47,261 nt of DNA from Verrucomicrobiaceae bacterium (lineage in GTDB: Bacteria > Verrucomicrobiota > Verrucomicrobiia > Verrucomicrobiales > Akkermansiaceae). Location of the stretch: NCBI GenBank assembly GCA_027487435.1, contig JAIYDP010000017.1, positions 1-47,261 of the forward strand. The letters run 5' to 3'. Shown one piece after another: positions 10,377 to 21,353 of the stretch (position 1 is its first letter; each line of letters opens with the position of its first letter). The notes beneath the pieces were generated by a model. It was not told the DNA's origin, did not search any database, and saw only the letters and a program-made list of their open reading frames with translations. The position numbers and the translations under genes are program-made.

Positions 10377-13300
10377 TTACTCGGAAATTTGAGTAGGTTG
10401 CGCTTGCGATGCTGATTTGCTTGCTTGCTTCCTCTTTTCGACTCCCACTGGAAGCGTCTCCGAAAACGCCAGCTGATAAACTTGGTCATACTCAGACACA
10501 AAGTGGACGTTGATCCCCTTCCGTACATAGTCGGGAAGCTCTTGCCAATCACTGTGCAAATCAGAAGTTGGACGGCCATCGTCACTGCTGATTTTCGGAT
10601 GGCAAAATGACAGCAACAGCGCCAGCAGTTTTTGCAGCGACAACTTTTTCTCTGATCCCGCCCACAGGGAGAACCTTCCAACATGAGAACTCGAAAGATT
10701 GTGCAAAAACCTTTCCTGTCAAAGACATCTCGCCTGTCATCGCAATCTTGTGCTTGATACTCTTATTCATTGCAAGCGACAGCAATGCAGTAACCATAGT
10801 TATTCCGGCTGAAGGTCCATCTTTTGGCGTTGCGCCCTCAGGAATATGAATATGAAGAGAATTCTGAGCGAGTCAGACCAGACCCATCGCATCCACACTG
10901 ATTCAAAAAATCTGTTTCCTGGCGACTTTTTCTGAAGGTATCCTTTGCAAAATGAAAATGCGATGTCCGTGCTTTCCTTCATGACAGGACCCATTTGACC
11001 GGTCGCGTGAAGGCTCCCTTTTGATGAGGCTCCAGCGATAATGGTCTCAATGTAAAGGACGGCTCCACCCAAACGCGTCCATGCAAGGCCCATTACGACT
11101 CCTGGAGGCGTTTCTTCGTAAATTGTTCTTGATTTGAAGATTGGGTTTCCAACGAAGTCTACCAAATTCGACGAATTGATGGTGACAGGTGCAACAATCT
11201 CGTTCATTTCCAGCTTGTAAGCAACCTCAAAAATAAGGGGAATTGACATCAATCAAACCTTTCGAAACACTTTCTCAATCGTTTTTTGAAGATTTCGAAC
11301 CCCTGCTTCTCTGCAATACTTGACAACAATGTCCCGTACAGCGTCCGACTTGATCGTGCACTCCGACGACTTGATTCCCTAACTTGTTCAACGGCAACCA
11401 AACAAACGCAACGCATGCTTTCTGAGCAGCCTTCACAAGATATTTGTTGGCGATCGATATTTTTTCTTCAATCGTGTAACCAGGGACAGCTTCTAGAGTC
11501 ACCAACATATAAACTCGTCTCACTAATGATTTCCATTCGGTCGAGCAGAGGGCCTGAACTGTGAGTCGCGTTGTTCACGCAGCAGCACTTGGAATAGAGT
11601 CCGTCGTATTTGCAGTGCAAATGAAAAGCACTTGCGACATGTCGAAAGGAACATCCTCCAACATTAGACACACCAACCGAGACGGACTAAGTAGTGATCA
11701 AGAAAAGTACAATTCTGCATCGGGTCCAGCACCTCGAGCAAAGCTGAAGTGGGATCACCCTGAGTGAGTCAGTGGCTTTAAGCGATTCAGACCTGATAAC
11801 TTCTTCCAACTTTGTCGATTTCATCCAACAAAATAACGGGATTTGACGAACCAAGAGACTTAAATGCTTGAATAAATTTTCCAGGCATCGCACCCACATA
11901 GGTCCTCCTTCAAGTGTTATGAACGCTGTGCATCGCATACCTGTGGCCCCTGACTTCAGAGAGCTCGGACATGCCGCCAACAGAAAAGCGATAGAATGCC
12001 CTTCGCATGAGCTAATCTGATCAACTTGATGGTGTACCGATCAAGAGCTTTCGCAATGGACATCCCAATCGACGTCTTGCCGACACCGGGTGGGCCGACA
12101 AGGCACAATATCTGATGGTAAGATGCAAACATGGTACCATACTTTCCCCTGGGTAGACTTCTTCCGACTGCTGACCGCGATGAACTCCAAAATGCGTTCT
12201 TTCACTTCTTCAAGACCTACACAATCAGCCAATCTTGCATGCTGCAGACCGAAATGATCCTTCTCCAAAACAGTTCTCACATTGCTCGTGTTGAGATTCT
12301 CCTTTCTAACATTGTCAAAATGCAAAAGTTTGCAGTGACTTGTAGATTCCCCATGGCAAAATGGTAAGCCAATCCAAGTAATTTCTTGCGATCGCCATCT
12401 CATGGTGCCCATTCTCAATGAGGGAAAACTTAGTGAATTCTTCATCAATGACCTTTTGTACATTGACGGGTACCTTCATGCATTAGACTGCGACTTTAAA
12501 CATGGAACTTTCTTGCCTTCGAGTCTGGCCCTGAATTGTGTAATCGTACTCTCCTTGTGGTCCTGTTCAAGGCCCAGCTCTTTCTTAATAGTTTTCAATT
12601 GTTCATTTAACAAGTATTTGCGCTGCTGCTGACTCATACTTTCTTCTACTTGCTGTTGAATCTTTTCTTGAAGCTGGCTCTGAGCCAGTTCGCGCTTCAG
12701 CAATTCCAAGACCTTGAGCAACCTCGCCTCCAGAGACTTCTCCTCCAGCACCCCTTGCAGGGAGTCCGCATCGGCAGTTGTTAACGACGCAGAGAAATCC
12801 GCAAGTTCACGAGGGCTGTTAACATCAACTTGATCCAAGAACCCTTCAAGCTGCTCCTTGAAAAAGGGGTTCAGCTTCACGATCATTTTGATTGTGGACA
12901 CTATTTCGACAGTGAGTGCTTTCACAGGCATGCTGTGCCTTGCAGAGAGGTCGTCCTTAAACTTTGAGAAAACAAGCTTAGAACGACCAACTTGGATAAC
13001 TTCGATGGAGGATGAAAGGATGGGAGTACTGCCCGTCTTTTCTTTGAACAAGATGCGCTGCATTCCCGTGAAAAAGCAGTGGACGGCGCTGTTCTGTCTG
13101 ATCGTAACCACTCGACTTAAATGCGCAAGGCAGCCTCATGGCGTCAAAAAGTAAAGAAAAAACATTTTCTACCGATTCGGCGGATCTGAGAGACTTCGGT
13201 AATTGCTGAATTTTCTGTCACTCCGTTGGCGACCAAGGAAATGCCAAGGTACCTAAAATCTCATTTCAAGCGCTGAAAGCTTGCCTGTCCCCAACTGGTT

Positions 13301-13807
13301 TCGATTTGATCTGCATGATGGCATCAACAAGTGCCATGTCGTGTACAGCTACTGGAATCACAATGCCTGTTTGTCAATTTTGCAAGTCTCAAAGAAAACC
13401 AGGAAAGAGAGGGCGCTTGTACAGAGGAAACACGAACACGCTGGAAGGGTACGATGGTGTTCGCCGCACAACGGCAGACTCTGACAAAATCTCAGCAAAC
13501 GTCAACGACTACGAACCATCGTTGACGACTTGATGCTTGATAACCAATTCTTGCGGCTCCTCACTTGGATTTTCTCCACTAGAGTCACCATTCGAATTAG
13601 TGGCATCTGAAGAGAGCTGCGTGTCAGGAGAATTGGCACAATTCACACCGATCTCTTTGTCAGTGCACATGCTTGCAAAGTCTAGAAAAGTTATTCATTT
13701 GAACCAAGTAAAGTCACAACGTTGGCCGAGGACATTGCTGGAGAACAGCGGCGCGCATTCGGTAACCTTCTCAAGGCTGAAAGGGCCAATAAGGTGCGAG
13801 AATTCAT
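10377..13807 (-). CDS. LONP1: Mitochondrial Lon ATP-dependent protease
   Basis: AAA+ serine protease of the mitochondrial matrix. The N terminus, joined by introns of 36-39, 32, 39 and 33 nt, begins [20 protein letters not shown], an Arg-rich presequence without acidic residues, then RSLSSDATN. The Lon N domain has [17 protein letters not shown], and the coiled-coil region has [15 protein letters not shown]. The ATPase carries Walker A GPPGVGKT and Walker [11 protein letters not shown]. The protease domain has [14 protein letters not shown], the serine motif DGPSAGITM and the catalytic lysine region [16 protein letters not shown]. It ends with [17 protein letters not shown]. The start at 13807 is chosen for the targeting sequence. 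It is divergent from the mitochondrial ribosomal protein uL24m, with 52 bp between start codons. All catalytic residues are present. Confidence 0.93.
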
Positions 13808-13859
13808 TTGCGCTGTAGAAATTCTTACAGAATAAACTCTAATTTCTAAAAGGGAGTCA
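13808..13859. promoter_or_regulatory. 52-bp divergent promoter shared by Lon and uL24m
   Basis: The only sequence between the Lon ATG (minus strand) and the uL24m ATG (plus strand). It is AT-rich (AATAAACTC and AATTTCTAAAAG) and must hold both 5' untranslated regions and any core promoter. No motif can be assigned with certainty. Both products act in the mitochondrion. Confidence 0.5.
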
Positions 13860-14388
13860 ATGCAGCGCATGAGAGCAGCGTCTAGAAAGGTCATCGAAAC
13901 CTTTGACAAATGGAAAGTCCTTCGTGGTGACAAGGTTTTTCATGTATTGTGCAACATCTTGACATGAAGGTTCAAGTAATGGCTGGAAGGGAGAAGGGAA
14001 AGCAAGGCGTCGTAACGAAGTGCTTGAGACAAGACAATAGAGTTCTGATTCAGGGGCTGAACATGGTTTTAGAAAGATATTCGAAATAACCTCGAAGATC
14101 AAGAAACATATCAAGGGAAACAACGAACGCAAGGGTGGAATTTTTGCAATGGAGGCTCCTTTGCACGTGTCAAATGTATCATTATTGGATCCCATGGATG
14201 GGTAACTCTCCTGGAGACTCGCGTCGTAACTTTGAAGAAAACCTACCAGAGTTCACTTTGGTTACTTGGAAAATGGTGACAAGGTGCGCCTCTCGGTGAG
14301 ATCAGGAGCCGTCATTCCTCGTCCTGATATTTTGAAAGAGAGAAAGCACCCGAGGCCTATCGGTCTGCGTCGAGGGATGTTTGATTGA
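13860..14388 (+). CDS. MRPL24: Mitochondrial large-subunit ribosomal protein uL24m
   Basis: The KOW-domain protein of the mitochondrial large ribosomal subunit. The first exon MQRMRAASRK... ends KWKVLRGDK; a 35-nt intron follows, then VQVMAGREKGKQGVVTK, the KOW motif. A second intron (about 38 nt) joins GLNM to KHIKGNNERKGGIF, and a third of 48 nt joins LDPMDG to VHFGYLENGDKVRLSVRSG, which aligns with the bacterial L24 segment ending in KSGEVI. The basic, acid-poor N terminus suits an import signal. Length about 130 residues is normal for bacterial-type L24 and short for animal MRPL24. It starts 52 bp from divergent Lon. Confidence 0.85.
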
Positions 14389-14571
14389 TTTGAACAGAGG
14401 GTCCAAAGGACACCATGCCAGACGTCGCCTCAAAGCCTACCCTAGCAAGTGAATCGGTAGTTGCTGAGTAAAATCTTGTAGCACTACTCTCGCTCGCATT
14501 CAAGCTTGTCCAACGCGTCGACGAACGCGTGGACGAAGGAGATAATGAATAAAATCTGGAAATTTGGGGAG

Positions 14572-16361
14572 ATGTCAGAAAGCAACACACTCCAATTTCG
14601 AATCACCTCCTTGGTGGAGGACGGCTCTTTTCAGCTATGCGAGGAGTTCAACAAGTTTGTGACCAGCATTGCCCAAGATCGCATTTGGCACAAGGACGTC
14701 CTTGTCGCAGTTGTTTCAAACGGACTTGTCTGCGGATCCCTTGCGTATGACAGTGATGTTGAAGACGAGTGGTTCGCTACTTTTGTTCTTTGGAAATTTT
14801 CCGAGAGTCAAAGCCGAGCTTGCATCAGGCATTGCTCACCCATGTGAATTTTGATGGGACGAGGTGTTGGGACGAGGACGGAGAATTTCTGTTAATCGAG
14901 GCTGCAGAGCTTGTCGGAGAGTGCGAAAAGCCACACTGTTCTCACCTCTCTGCAGGTCCATTGAAACTCCAGACTCGATTGGAAATGTTTCATGTCGTAA
15001 GCTCCATTTTGACTCATCAGGTGTACATCTTCCAAGGCGCAATCTCTCTTCTCCACCAACAGAGCCCACTGACGGAAGCATCTCTGATCGAAGGGAAGCA
15101 CAATCCCGTGTCCTGTGCAGTGTGGGAAAGGATCAAAACGTTTGACTCTGGTTTGGATTGTTGTGACTCCTCAGGTTTTGCAGCCCAGCGCCAGATCATT
15201 GGATTGGGATGCTGCTACCAGCGCAGGTTGCCGCCGCGCTTCAAGAGGAACCTTCTCTTGTCGCCTCCGCCGTCCGAGCGTTTTATTATCGGGATCCTGA
15301 TGTCGTTGCTGTTTGCCTCTTTGATCGCACTCTCACGCTGCAGCGCGCAAAGCGAAACGCATATCCTTCTTTTGAGATGCTCGTCTTCAGGCGCGTGCGA
15401 TTCACAAGATGTTTATTCGCCCAATTTGAAGGCCAGCAAGTGAGCCGCCGTGTTCGAACGCTAATGGGCAAGTTTTTTCCTCCTAAGGGCGTCTTGGCGA
15501 GGTTTGCGGATAAGGAGAGGGTGCACTTATTCCGAGGGGCTAAGCTGGTCTCCGTTCCTCAAATTGCAACTGACGCTGCAGAACTTCTGTTTTCAGCTCG
15601 CGGTTGCCAACGCAGAGCTTGACCCCAGCGAGCGATCAGTCGCTATTGCGTGGTTGTTCTGAAATGCCAGAAGTGGGAATCTTGTAGAGACTCGTTTGAT
15701 GGAAGCACATGCCCAGTGTCAAGGGATACGTGCTCAAAAATGATGTCAATCGTGATGGCTACGTCTGATTCCTCAGTCGTCTCTCCGACCCTCGCCAACG
15801 TCTGTGCGGCCACTGTGGTGACAGTCCTGATTTCGTAGCGAGGCCTCTCAGCCAGTTTTGGACGAACCAGTCCTGCCTGATGACAACGCTGTTAAGATGG
15901 TAAATGTGTTTTGATGCCTCAGGCTTGGATGGACGTAGACCCAGAGCAGCTCGACCTCTATCTCCGGAGATACGAGCCTGGAGAGGTCCCAGAAACAGAA
16001 ATGGACAACGTCGCGACAAAATTGCAGTCATTTGTGTCTCATTTGTCCTCATTTGAAGGTGCTGAGGTCGAGTGATGACGCCAATCTATATGAAAATAAC
16101 ATTTTCAGCTTGGATTCAGCTTCTGATCGGTCGAGTGAAGGAGAAATGGACGTCGATGCTGAGGCCGTTTTGAAGCTCTTGCATGACCACGAGGCACTTG
16201 TGGACGAGGACGCGCCATCAGAAAACGAAGATGTAGATGTCGAGGTTAATCCGGACATGCTGGCGGAGCTGCTTCAGTCCGTGCAGTCTCAAGACGGCGA
16301 ACCGGGACCATTTACTAACATGCTAGCGTCTATCAACGTGTCCCTTGCAAAGAAGCAATAG
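14572..16361 (+). CDS. ECD: Ecdysoneless/SGT1-family protein (ECD)
   Basis: ECD is a conserved eukaryotic cell-cycle and splicing-associated protein that binds the R2TP/PRPF8 machinery. Diagnostic segments appear in order: DEWFATFVLWKF, CWDEDGEFLLIEAAEL, VYIFQGAISLLH, VRAFYYRDP, VRFTRCLFAQFEGQQ, and after more small introns WMDVDPEQLDLYLRRY. The C-terminal part is acidic (SSEGEMDVDAEAV, PSENEDVDVEVNPDMLAELL), as in known ECD proteins, and ends ASINVSLAKKQ. I prefer the ATG at 14572 (MSESNTLQFRI), because upstream residues do not resemble the family; an ATG at 14545 is in frame. Its stop is 8 bp from the stop of the convergent phosphomannomutase. Confidence 0.85.
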
Positions 16362-16369
16362 ATTCAAAT

Positions 16370-17330
16370 TCAGAAGAAAAGCTCGCGGCAGATGCGTTCT
16401 GTGTCATGCGGCCCGTGCACTTGATGGCCAACAGTTCGCTCGTCCGTGTAGATCTCGTAGTCGTTCTCGCCTGGTTTTGTTTTGTCACCAAAGAAGTGAA
16501 TCTCTTTAAACCCATACGGCTCCACATGACGGAGGGAGTAGGTTTTGTCCCACCCCGTTGGAAAAACGTCGAAGCTAATCTGACCTCCAATCGAGAATTT
16601 TAGATTCAGGTCTGCGAATTCCTTCGACAATGCTTCCACCATTGCCTTGCGAACGTTGTGGATCTGACACAGCCATCAAAAAGATCTGGACAGTATAACC
16701 TTGTCATAGGCGTCGAATTCATCGCGCTCTTTTTGAGAGCAATTTCGTCCTATGGGGGACACGTTCAGCATCCCACTCCGGAATTCGATGAAAGTTCCTC
16801 TGTCATATCAAAACTTGCTGTGTGAGTAGACCTCTTGATTGGGATGTCTAGGTCTGCAATGTAGTGAAGCGTAAAGTTGATGAATTTCTTTAGGTTGTCC
16901 TCCCCTAATGCAGACTTCAAATCCTACAGAATATGAGAACAACAAAGATTCTTCCAGACTTGCTGTGCAATGAGCTGACCATCTTTAAAAGCCATCAGCC
17001 CGTTTTCGGGGAACGCAAAGTCGAATAGCGTCAACACTTCAAAGTGAACGAATTGACGACAGATTTCGCACTATCATCGCCCAATTGCTCCTTGGCTTTG
17101 ACCAGATCGGAACCACCCACAACGCCAATAACGACTCGGTCTTTCAATTCCTTGAGGAATTGTTTCATCTCCGGAGTGGCGCGCTGGATCGTTACTATTG
17201 TCATCGAGACACGAACATTTCTTGGAACGGTCAAGGTGCCATCAATGTCTGTCGTAATGAGCACGACACATGTCCACGTACCGAAAAGGACGAGAGTGTC
17301 AGGCTTGGCAGGAACACGTGTCAGTGACAT
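16370..17330 (-). CDS. PMM: Phosphomannomutase (eukaryotic HAD-type PMM)
   Basis: Converts mannose-6-phosphate to mannose-1-phosphate, feeding GDP-mannose for N-glycan and GPI synthesis in the cytosol. Introns of 33, 33 and 35 nt restore [15 protein letters not shown] (the HAD nucleophile motif), then [32 protein letters not shown] and [20 protein letters not shown]. The last exon has [49 protein letters not shown] and ICRELFF, all typical of the PMM1/PMM2 group. About 245 residues is the normal length. It is divergent from ALG7, another N-glycosylation gene, with 45 bp between start codons. All catalytic motifs are present. Confidence 0.93.
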
Positions 17331-17375
17331 GAGCGTGCCGATTAACTAATTAGCATATTTAACTGCTTTAACGCG
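17331..17375. promoter_or_regulatory. 45-bp divergent promoter shared by phosphomannomutase and ALG7
   Basis: The whole gap between the two start codons, AT-rich with the block ATTAACTAATTAG and a following ATATTTAAC. Both genes supply precursors for dolichol-linked oligosaccharide, so co-regulation is plausible, but no binding site can be proven from sequence. Confidence 0.5.
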
Positions 17376-18633
17376 ATGAAGGTCATCGCAGCTGCTTCCA
17401 TGTTTCCTGCTCTTGCGTTGGGTCTAACGCGCCACTTTGTGGAGCCATTCTTTGTCTTTTCGGTTATCATTGCAGCCCTTGGCTTCTGGTTATCGTATTG
17501 CCTGATTCCGACCATGAAGGACTACCTAGGAAAGAAGCTGAGTGGAAAGGATCTCAACAAGAGAGGCACCGAAGCAGGGGAGATCAGCATGTTAGACATG
17601 TTCGAATTGCTTTGATATTCCAGTCCTGAGTCTCTTGGTGTCGTTCCTGCGACTGTGAACGTTATTTGCGTTATTTTCTTTGAAATGATTTATCTTCCAT
17701 CAAGCCCTGAGAAGGTCTTCATCGCCTTGTCTTTGTTTTTTATAATTCAGCTTATTGAATACAATGCTGCGCTTGCGTCCATTTGCTTCATGATATTCCT
17801 CGGTTTCGTCGACGACGTAGTTGACCTCAAGTGGCGCTACAAGCTTGTCCTCCCCACGATTGCCTCACTGCCACTCCTCATGGCTTACGCCGGCCCAACC
17901 GTCGTTGTTATTCCTGATCCGTTTCACCACTTTGTCGGCAAGCTTGTTGAGCTTGGTCTTCCCTCCCCTTCAACAGCTGACGCCAAGGTCTTCTCTACAA
18001 GGTCTACATGAGCCTCCTCGCAGTATTCTGCACTAACGCGATCAACATTCTTGCCGGTCTCAATGGCCTTGAGGCTGGCCAATCGTTCGTCATCGGCTGC
18101 GCCGTCCTCACCCACAACATCCTCGAGCTCAACAATTCGTCCCGCGAAGCTCACATATTTTCAATTTGTTTCATCTTGCCCTTCCTCGCCAACACTCTCG
18201 CCCTGCTCTGCTACAACAAGTACCCATCTAAAGTCTTTGTTGGCGACACTTTCTGCTACTACGCTGGCATGACCTTCGCTGTCGTGGGGATTTTGGGCCA
18301 CTTCAGCAAAACACTTCTCATTTTCTTCGTCCCCCAAATCATCAACTTCCTCTACTCCCTTCCCCAGCTGATCGGTATCGTCCACTGCCCTCGCCACCGA
18401 TTGCCAACGTTAGTCCCGCCTTCCAGAGTGTCTTACTTCATAGGTTCAATCCGAAGACGGGCAAACTCGAGCCAATCAAATCGAATCTCAATCTTGTTAA
18501 TCTCGTTCTCCTCATCACAGGCCCAATGTCCGAGAAGGCTCTGTGCAACGTCCTTTTGGCGTTTCAGATCGTGAGCTGCATGGGAGGCCTCCTCGTGCGG
18601 TACTACGTACCCTTGCTCTTGTTTGCTCTCTGA
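17376..18633 (+). CDS. ALG7: UDP-GlcNAc:dolichyl-phosphate GlcNAc-1-phosphate transferase
   Basis: ER membrane enzyme (DPAGT1/ALG7) that makes the first dolichol-linked intermediate of N-glycosylation. The sequence follows the family closely: [72 protein letters not shown], then [30 protein letters not shown] and [19 protein letters not shown]. The catalytic Asp-rich and NxxxGLNG motifs are intact. Several small introns, including ones near 17.6 and 17.98 kb, break the frame. The last exon ends [12 protein letters not shown] at 18633. Many hydrophobic segments fit the roughly ten-helix topology. It is convergent with the NEK kinase, 99 bp apart. Confidence 0.94.
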
Positions 18634-18732
18634 TTTGATAGTTGGCAAGTGTTTTTTATCAAGACAAGTTGAAGCTGGAGTAATGCCCGAACTTCTTCCA
18701 ATGTAATCTACTCGTACAAACATTTGATAACT

Positions 18733-21261
18733 TCATTGCTGCTCGTCATGACTGTCCATTACAGCTGCAGCCATGGCCATGCGCTGCTGAAAGGCAGTGT
18801 GCAGCGACGCCTGAGGCGTCAGAGGACTCTTTGAACAGTCGAGCACCTTCTCGACACGCTTGGGCGGTAGCGGCGAAACGGAGGCCCCAGCGATCTGGGT
18901 GTTAGAGTGTTTGGGCGACCACTCACCTTCGATCTAGCCGCCTGGATATCGAGTTGCATTCTCTTCGTCTGCTCGATGATCTTGTCTGGAGACTTTTCGG
19001 ATGACGACGACGACGACAAGTTGAACCGCAGCGGAGTAAGACCGGTGCGCGCGCCAAAGGAATCGGACAAGGAAAATGACGACGATGTTGAGCCGCTCGC
19101 CTCCAACTCATCTGCGCGCTATAAGTGTGGGAAACAGATGCAAACTTGAATCCTCATATGGGTTGGACGGAGCTGGGGCAGGTGGATTCTCCTCGGCGAG
19201 TACGCGACGAGGGGGACCCAAAGATCCTTGGGGAGTCCTTCGAATGACCCTGCGGAGACCTTCGAGAAGGACCTCTGGGGTCTGGGCGATGCGAGTTGAA
19301 GCTGAGAGGGGGATGGGGATAGGAGTCGCATGGCGCGGGAGCCTTGGGGACTGGGAGGTGGGGCTGAATGCAGACGATTCTTCTGGAGCCACAACGGCGA
19401 CCTAGGGGTCATTCGAATAAGGGTCAATCTCCTACAGCTTCGACAGCCAAAGGATTCGAAAAAGAGCATTCGATCGTATCCATCGGCTGCGAGGTGTGCA
19501 AGTGAGCGCTCACACATCCCCGGTCCGACGCGGAGATCTCAAACCGAGCAGCCTCTAGAGGGGCACCTCCCTTTCCAATGCGGATGGAGGCGAGGCCCCC
19601 CCCATCGCTGTCCCTCGCCTGCGCGTTTAAATCAGTTGTACTTGTGGAACCTTGATCAGAAGGAGAGCATTGCGCGTCTGGGCGCTCAGCGTCAGCCGAA
19701 GAGCCGCTCCATCCAACTCATGAGGAGGCTGCCCTTCAAATGCTGCGAACACATCAGCGGAGTCATCAAGGTCGAAGTGGCGTCGGCAGACAACTTCCGG
19801 TGAGTCAGCCGCAAGCTTCATTTTCGATTTTTCAACTGTCGCTGCCCGCAGTCAGGAGCAGGAGAGAAACGGCCGACCCAACGCCTCCTGCAGCTGCAGC
19901 CGAAGCTGGACGATCTCCTGGCTCTTCTCCTCCGACAACAGCCTCTCTTTTCGAATGATTTCGTCCTGGCGTCACTTAGATGAACCAAACACGGCACAAC
20001 CTTGGCGTGAAGGGTTTCCTCAAGCCCCTTCAGAGCAGTTTCGGACGCCCCAATTTGGGCGCTGAGCTCGAGAACTTTCGCTTCGAGCGCCGCCTTGTCG
20101 ACAAGGGCAACTTTCAGCTCCTTTCACTTCAGTGAAAGATGCGACAAAAATCAAGCCGCACAATCGAGACGCCCGCCGAATGGTCACTGCGGCTCAGCGC
20201 TCCCATTTTGTCCTCAAATTCCTTCCTCAGTCTCGCCTCAAGGTCTTGGTACCTTCCACGCAGCCTCTCCTCTTCGCGTCGAAGCTTCAGGCGCTCTAAC
20301 TGGTTTGTTAGACTCTCGATTCAACCCACTTACGCGAATTCGCACGCCAGAGTACGCCATGATCTGATCGACGTCTGGCCGCCGGTTTGGGTCCTTCTCG
20401 AGCATTTTCGAAATCAAAAATTGAAACTCGGTAGAGAGCAGCTTGGGCAACGGCTCAGGAACGTCCTCGACAATTTTCCTTCCGTGTGAAATTAGGAGGG
20501 GGAGGGGCCTGTGAACTTTGCAAGGGCCAATTGGTTGGCAGCCCGAAATGGGGTCTTTAAAGCCGCAAGCTCATACATGATGCAGCCGAGCGCCCATACG
20601 TCGCTTTTGAACGAGTATGGCCGCTCCTCACAAATCTCGGGAGAAAAGTAGAGGGGGGTCCCGACAGTTGTGCGCGCGAAGTGGGTCTGCGGACCCATCG
20701 CTCGACCGAGGCCGAGATCTCCGATGACAAGCCGCCCATCAGCGGCAACCAAAATATTTGCCGGCTTGAGGTCGCGATGGAGGATTCGCTTCTCATGTAG
20801 GTGCTTCAGGCCCTGTGACGTCAAACTTTTCTTCAACGCGTAAACCTGGACCATGTCGATGAGATACTGCCACAGAAGCTCTTCATCGAATGGACTGCCG
20901 CATTAAAAGGCTGGCATTCCGCCGCTCACGATTTTTGCTTTCGGATTTTTTTCGACAAGTCACCCCCTTGCGCATATTCCATGACAAGATAGAGTGTTCG
21001 GTTGTCCACGAAGCTTTCATAGAACTTGAGAATGTTTGGATGATCTAGTCTGCTCATTACCCTGCTCTGACGAATTAGAATGGGCCTCAGTGTCCAAACT
21101 TCATTCAGAATTTCCGTTTCTTCTTGCGCTGAGCAGCCAACGAGCGACACGCTCTTGAGAACTACCTCTTGTTTGTCCGAACGTAGCGCCCGGTACACTT
21201 TTCCATAAGTACCAGTTCCAAGAAGATCAATGATGGTGTATCCGTTCACTCGACTGCACAT
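18733..21261 (-). CDS. NEK: NEK-family protein kinase with coiled-coil tail
   Basis: Ser/Thr kinase of the NIMA-related family, which acts in mitosis and cilium control. The kinase domain carries the glycine loop LLGTGTYGKVYRA, VVLKSV (the ATP-binding Lys), YLVMEYAQGGDL, ILHRDLKPANI, DLGLGR in place of DFG, VGTPLYFSPE and KSDVWALGCIMYE. DLGLGR followed by GTPxYxSPE is the NEK6/7-style signature. Unlike NEK6/7, which are little more than a kinase domain, a long charged region follows with coiled-coil character (RREEERLRGRYQDLEARLRK), ending MAAAVMDSHDEQQ. ATG at 21261 gives MCSRVNGYTIIDLLG. Several introns in 19.1-20.9 kb are only partly resolved. It is divergent from the BEACH-NACHT gene with a 92-bp gap. 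Confidence 0.85.
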
Positions 21262-21353
21262 GTTTGAAAGCACGTCAATGTTAACTTAACTAGTTTATAC
21301 TTTGAACAAAAGACTTTAGCTGTGGTATTTCGCTTTTAGCAGTGGGCAGCTTT
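21262..21353. promoter_or_regulatory. Divergent promoter of NEK kinase and BEACH-NACHT-HEAT gene
   Basis: A 92-bp AT-rich gap between opposing start codons. It contains TTAACTTAACTAG and TTTATACTTTG. No firm element is assigned. Confidence 0.4.
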
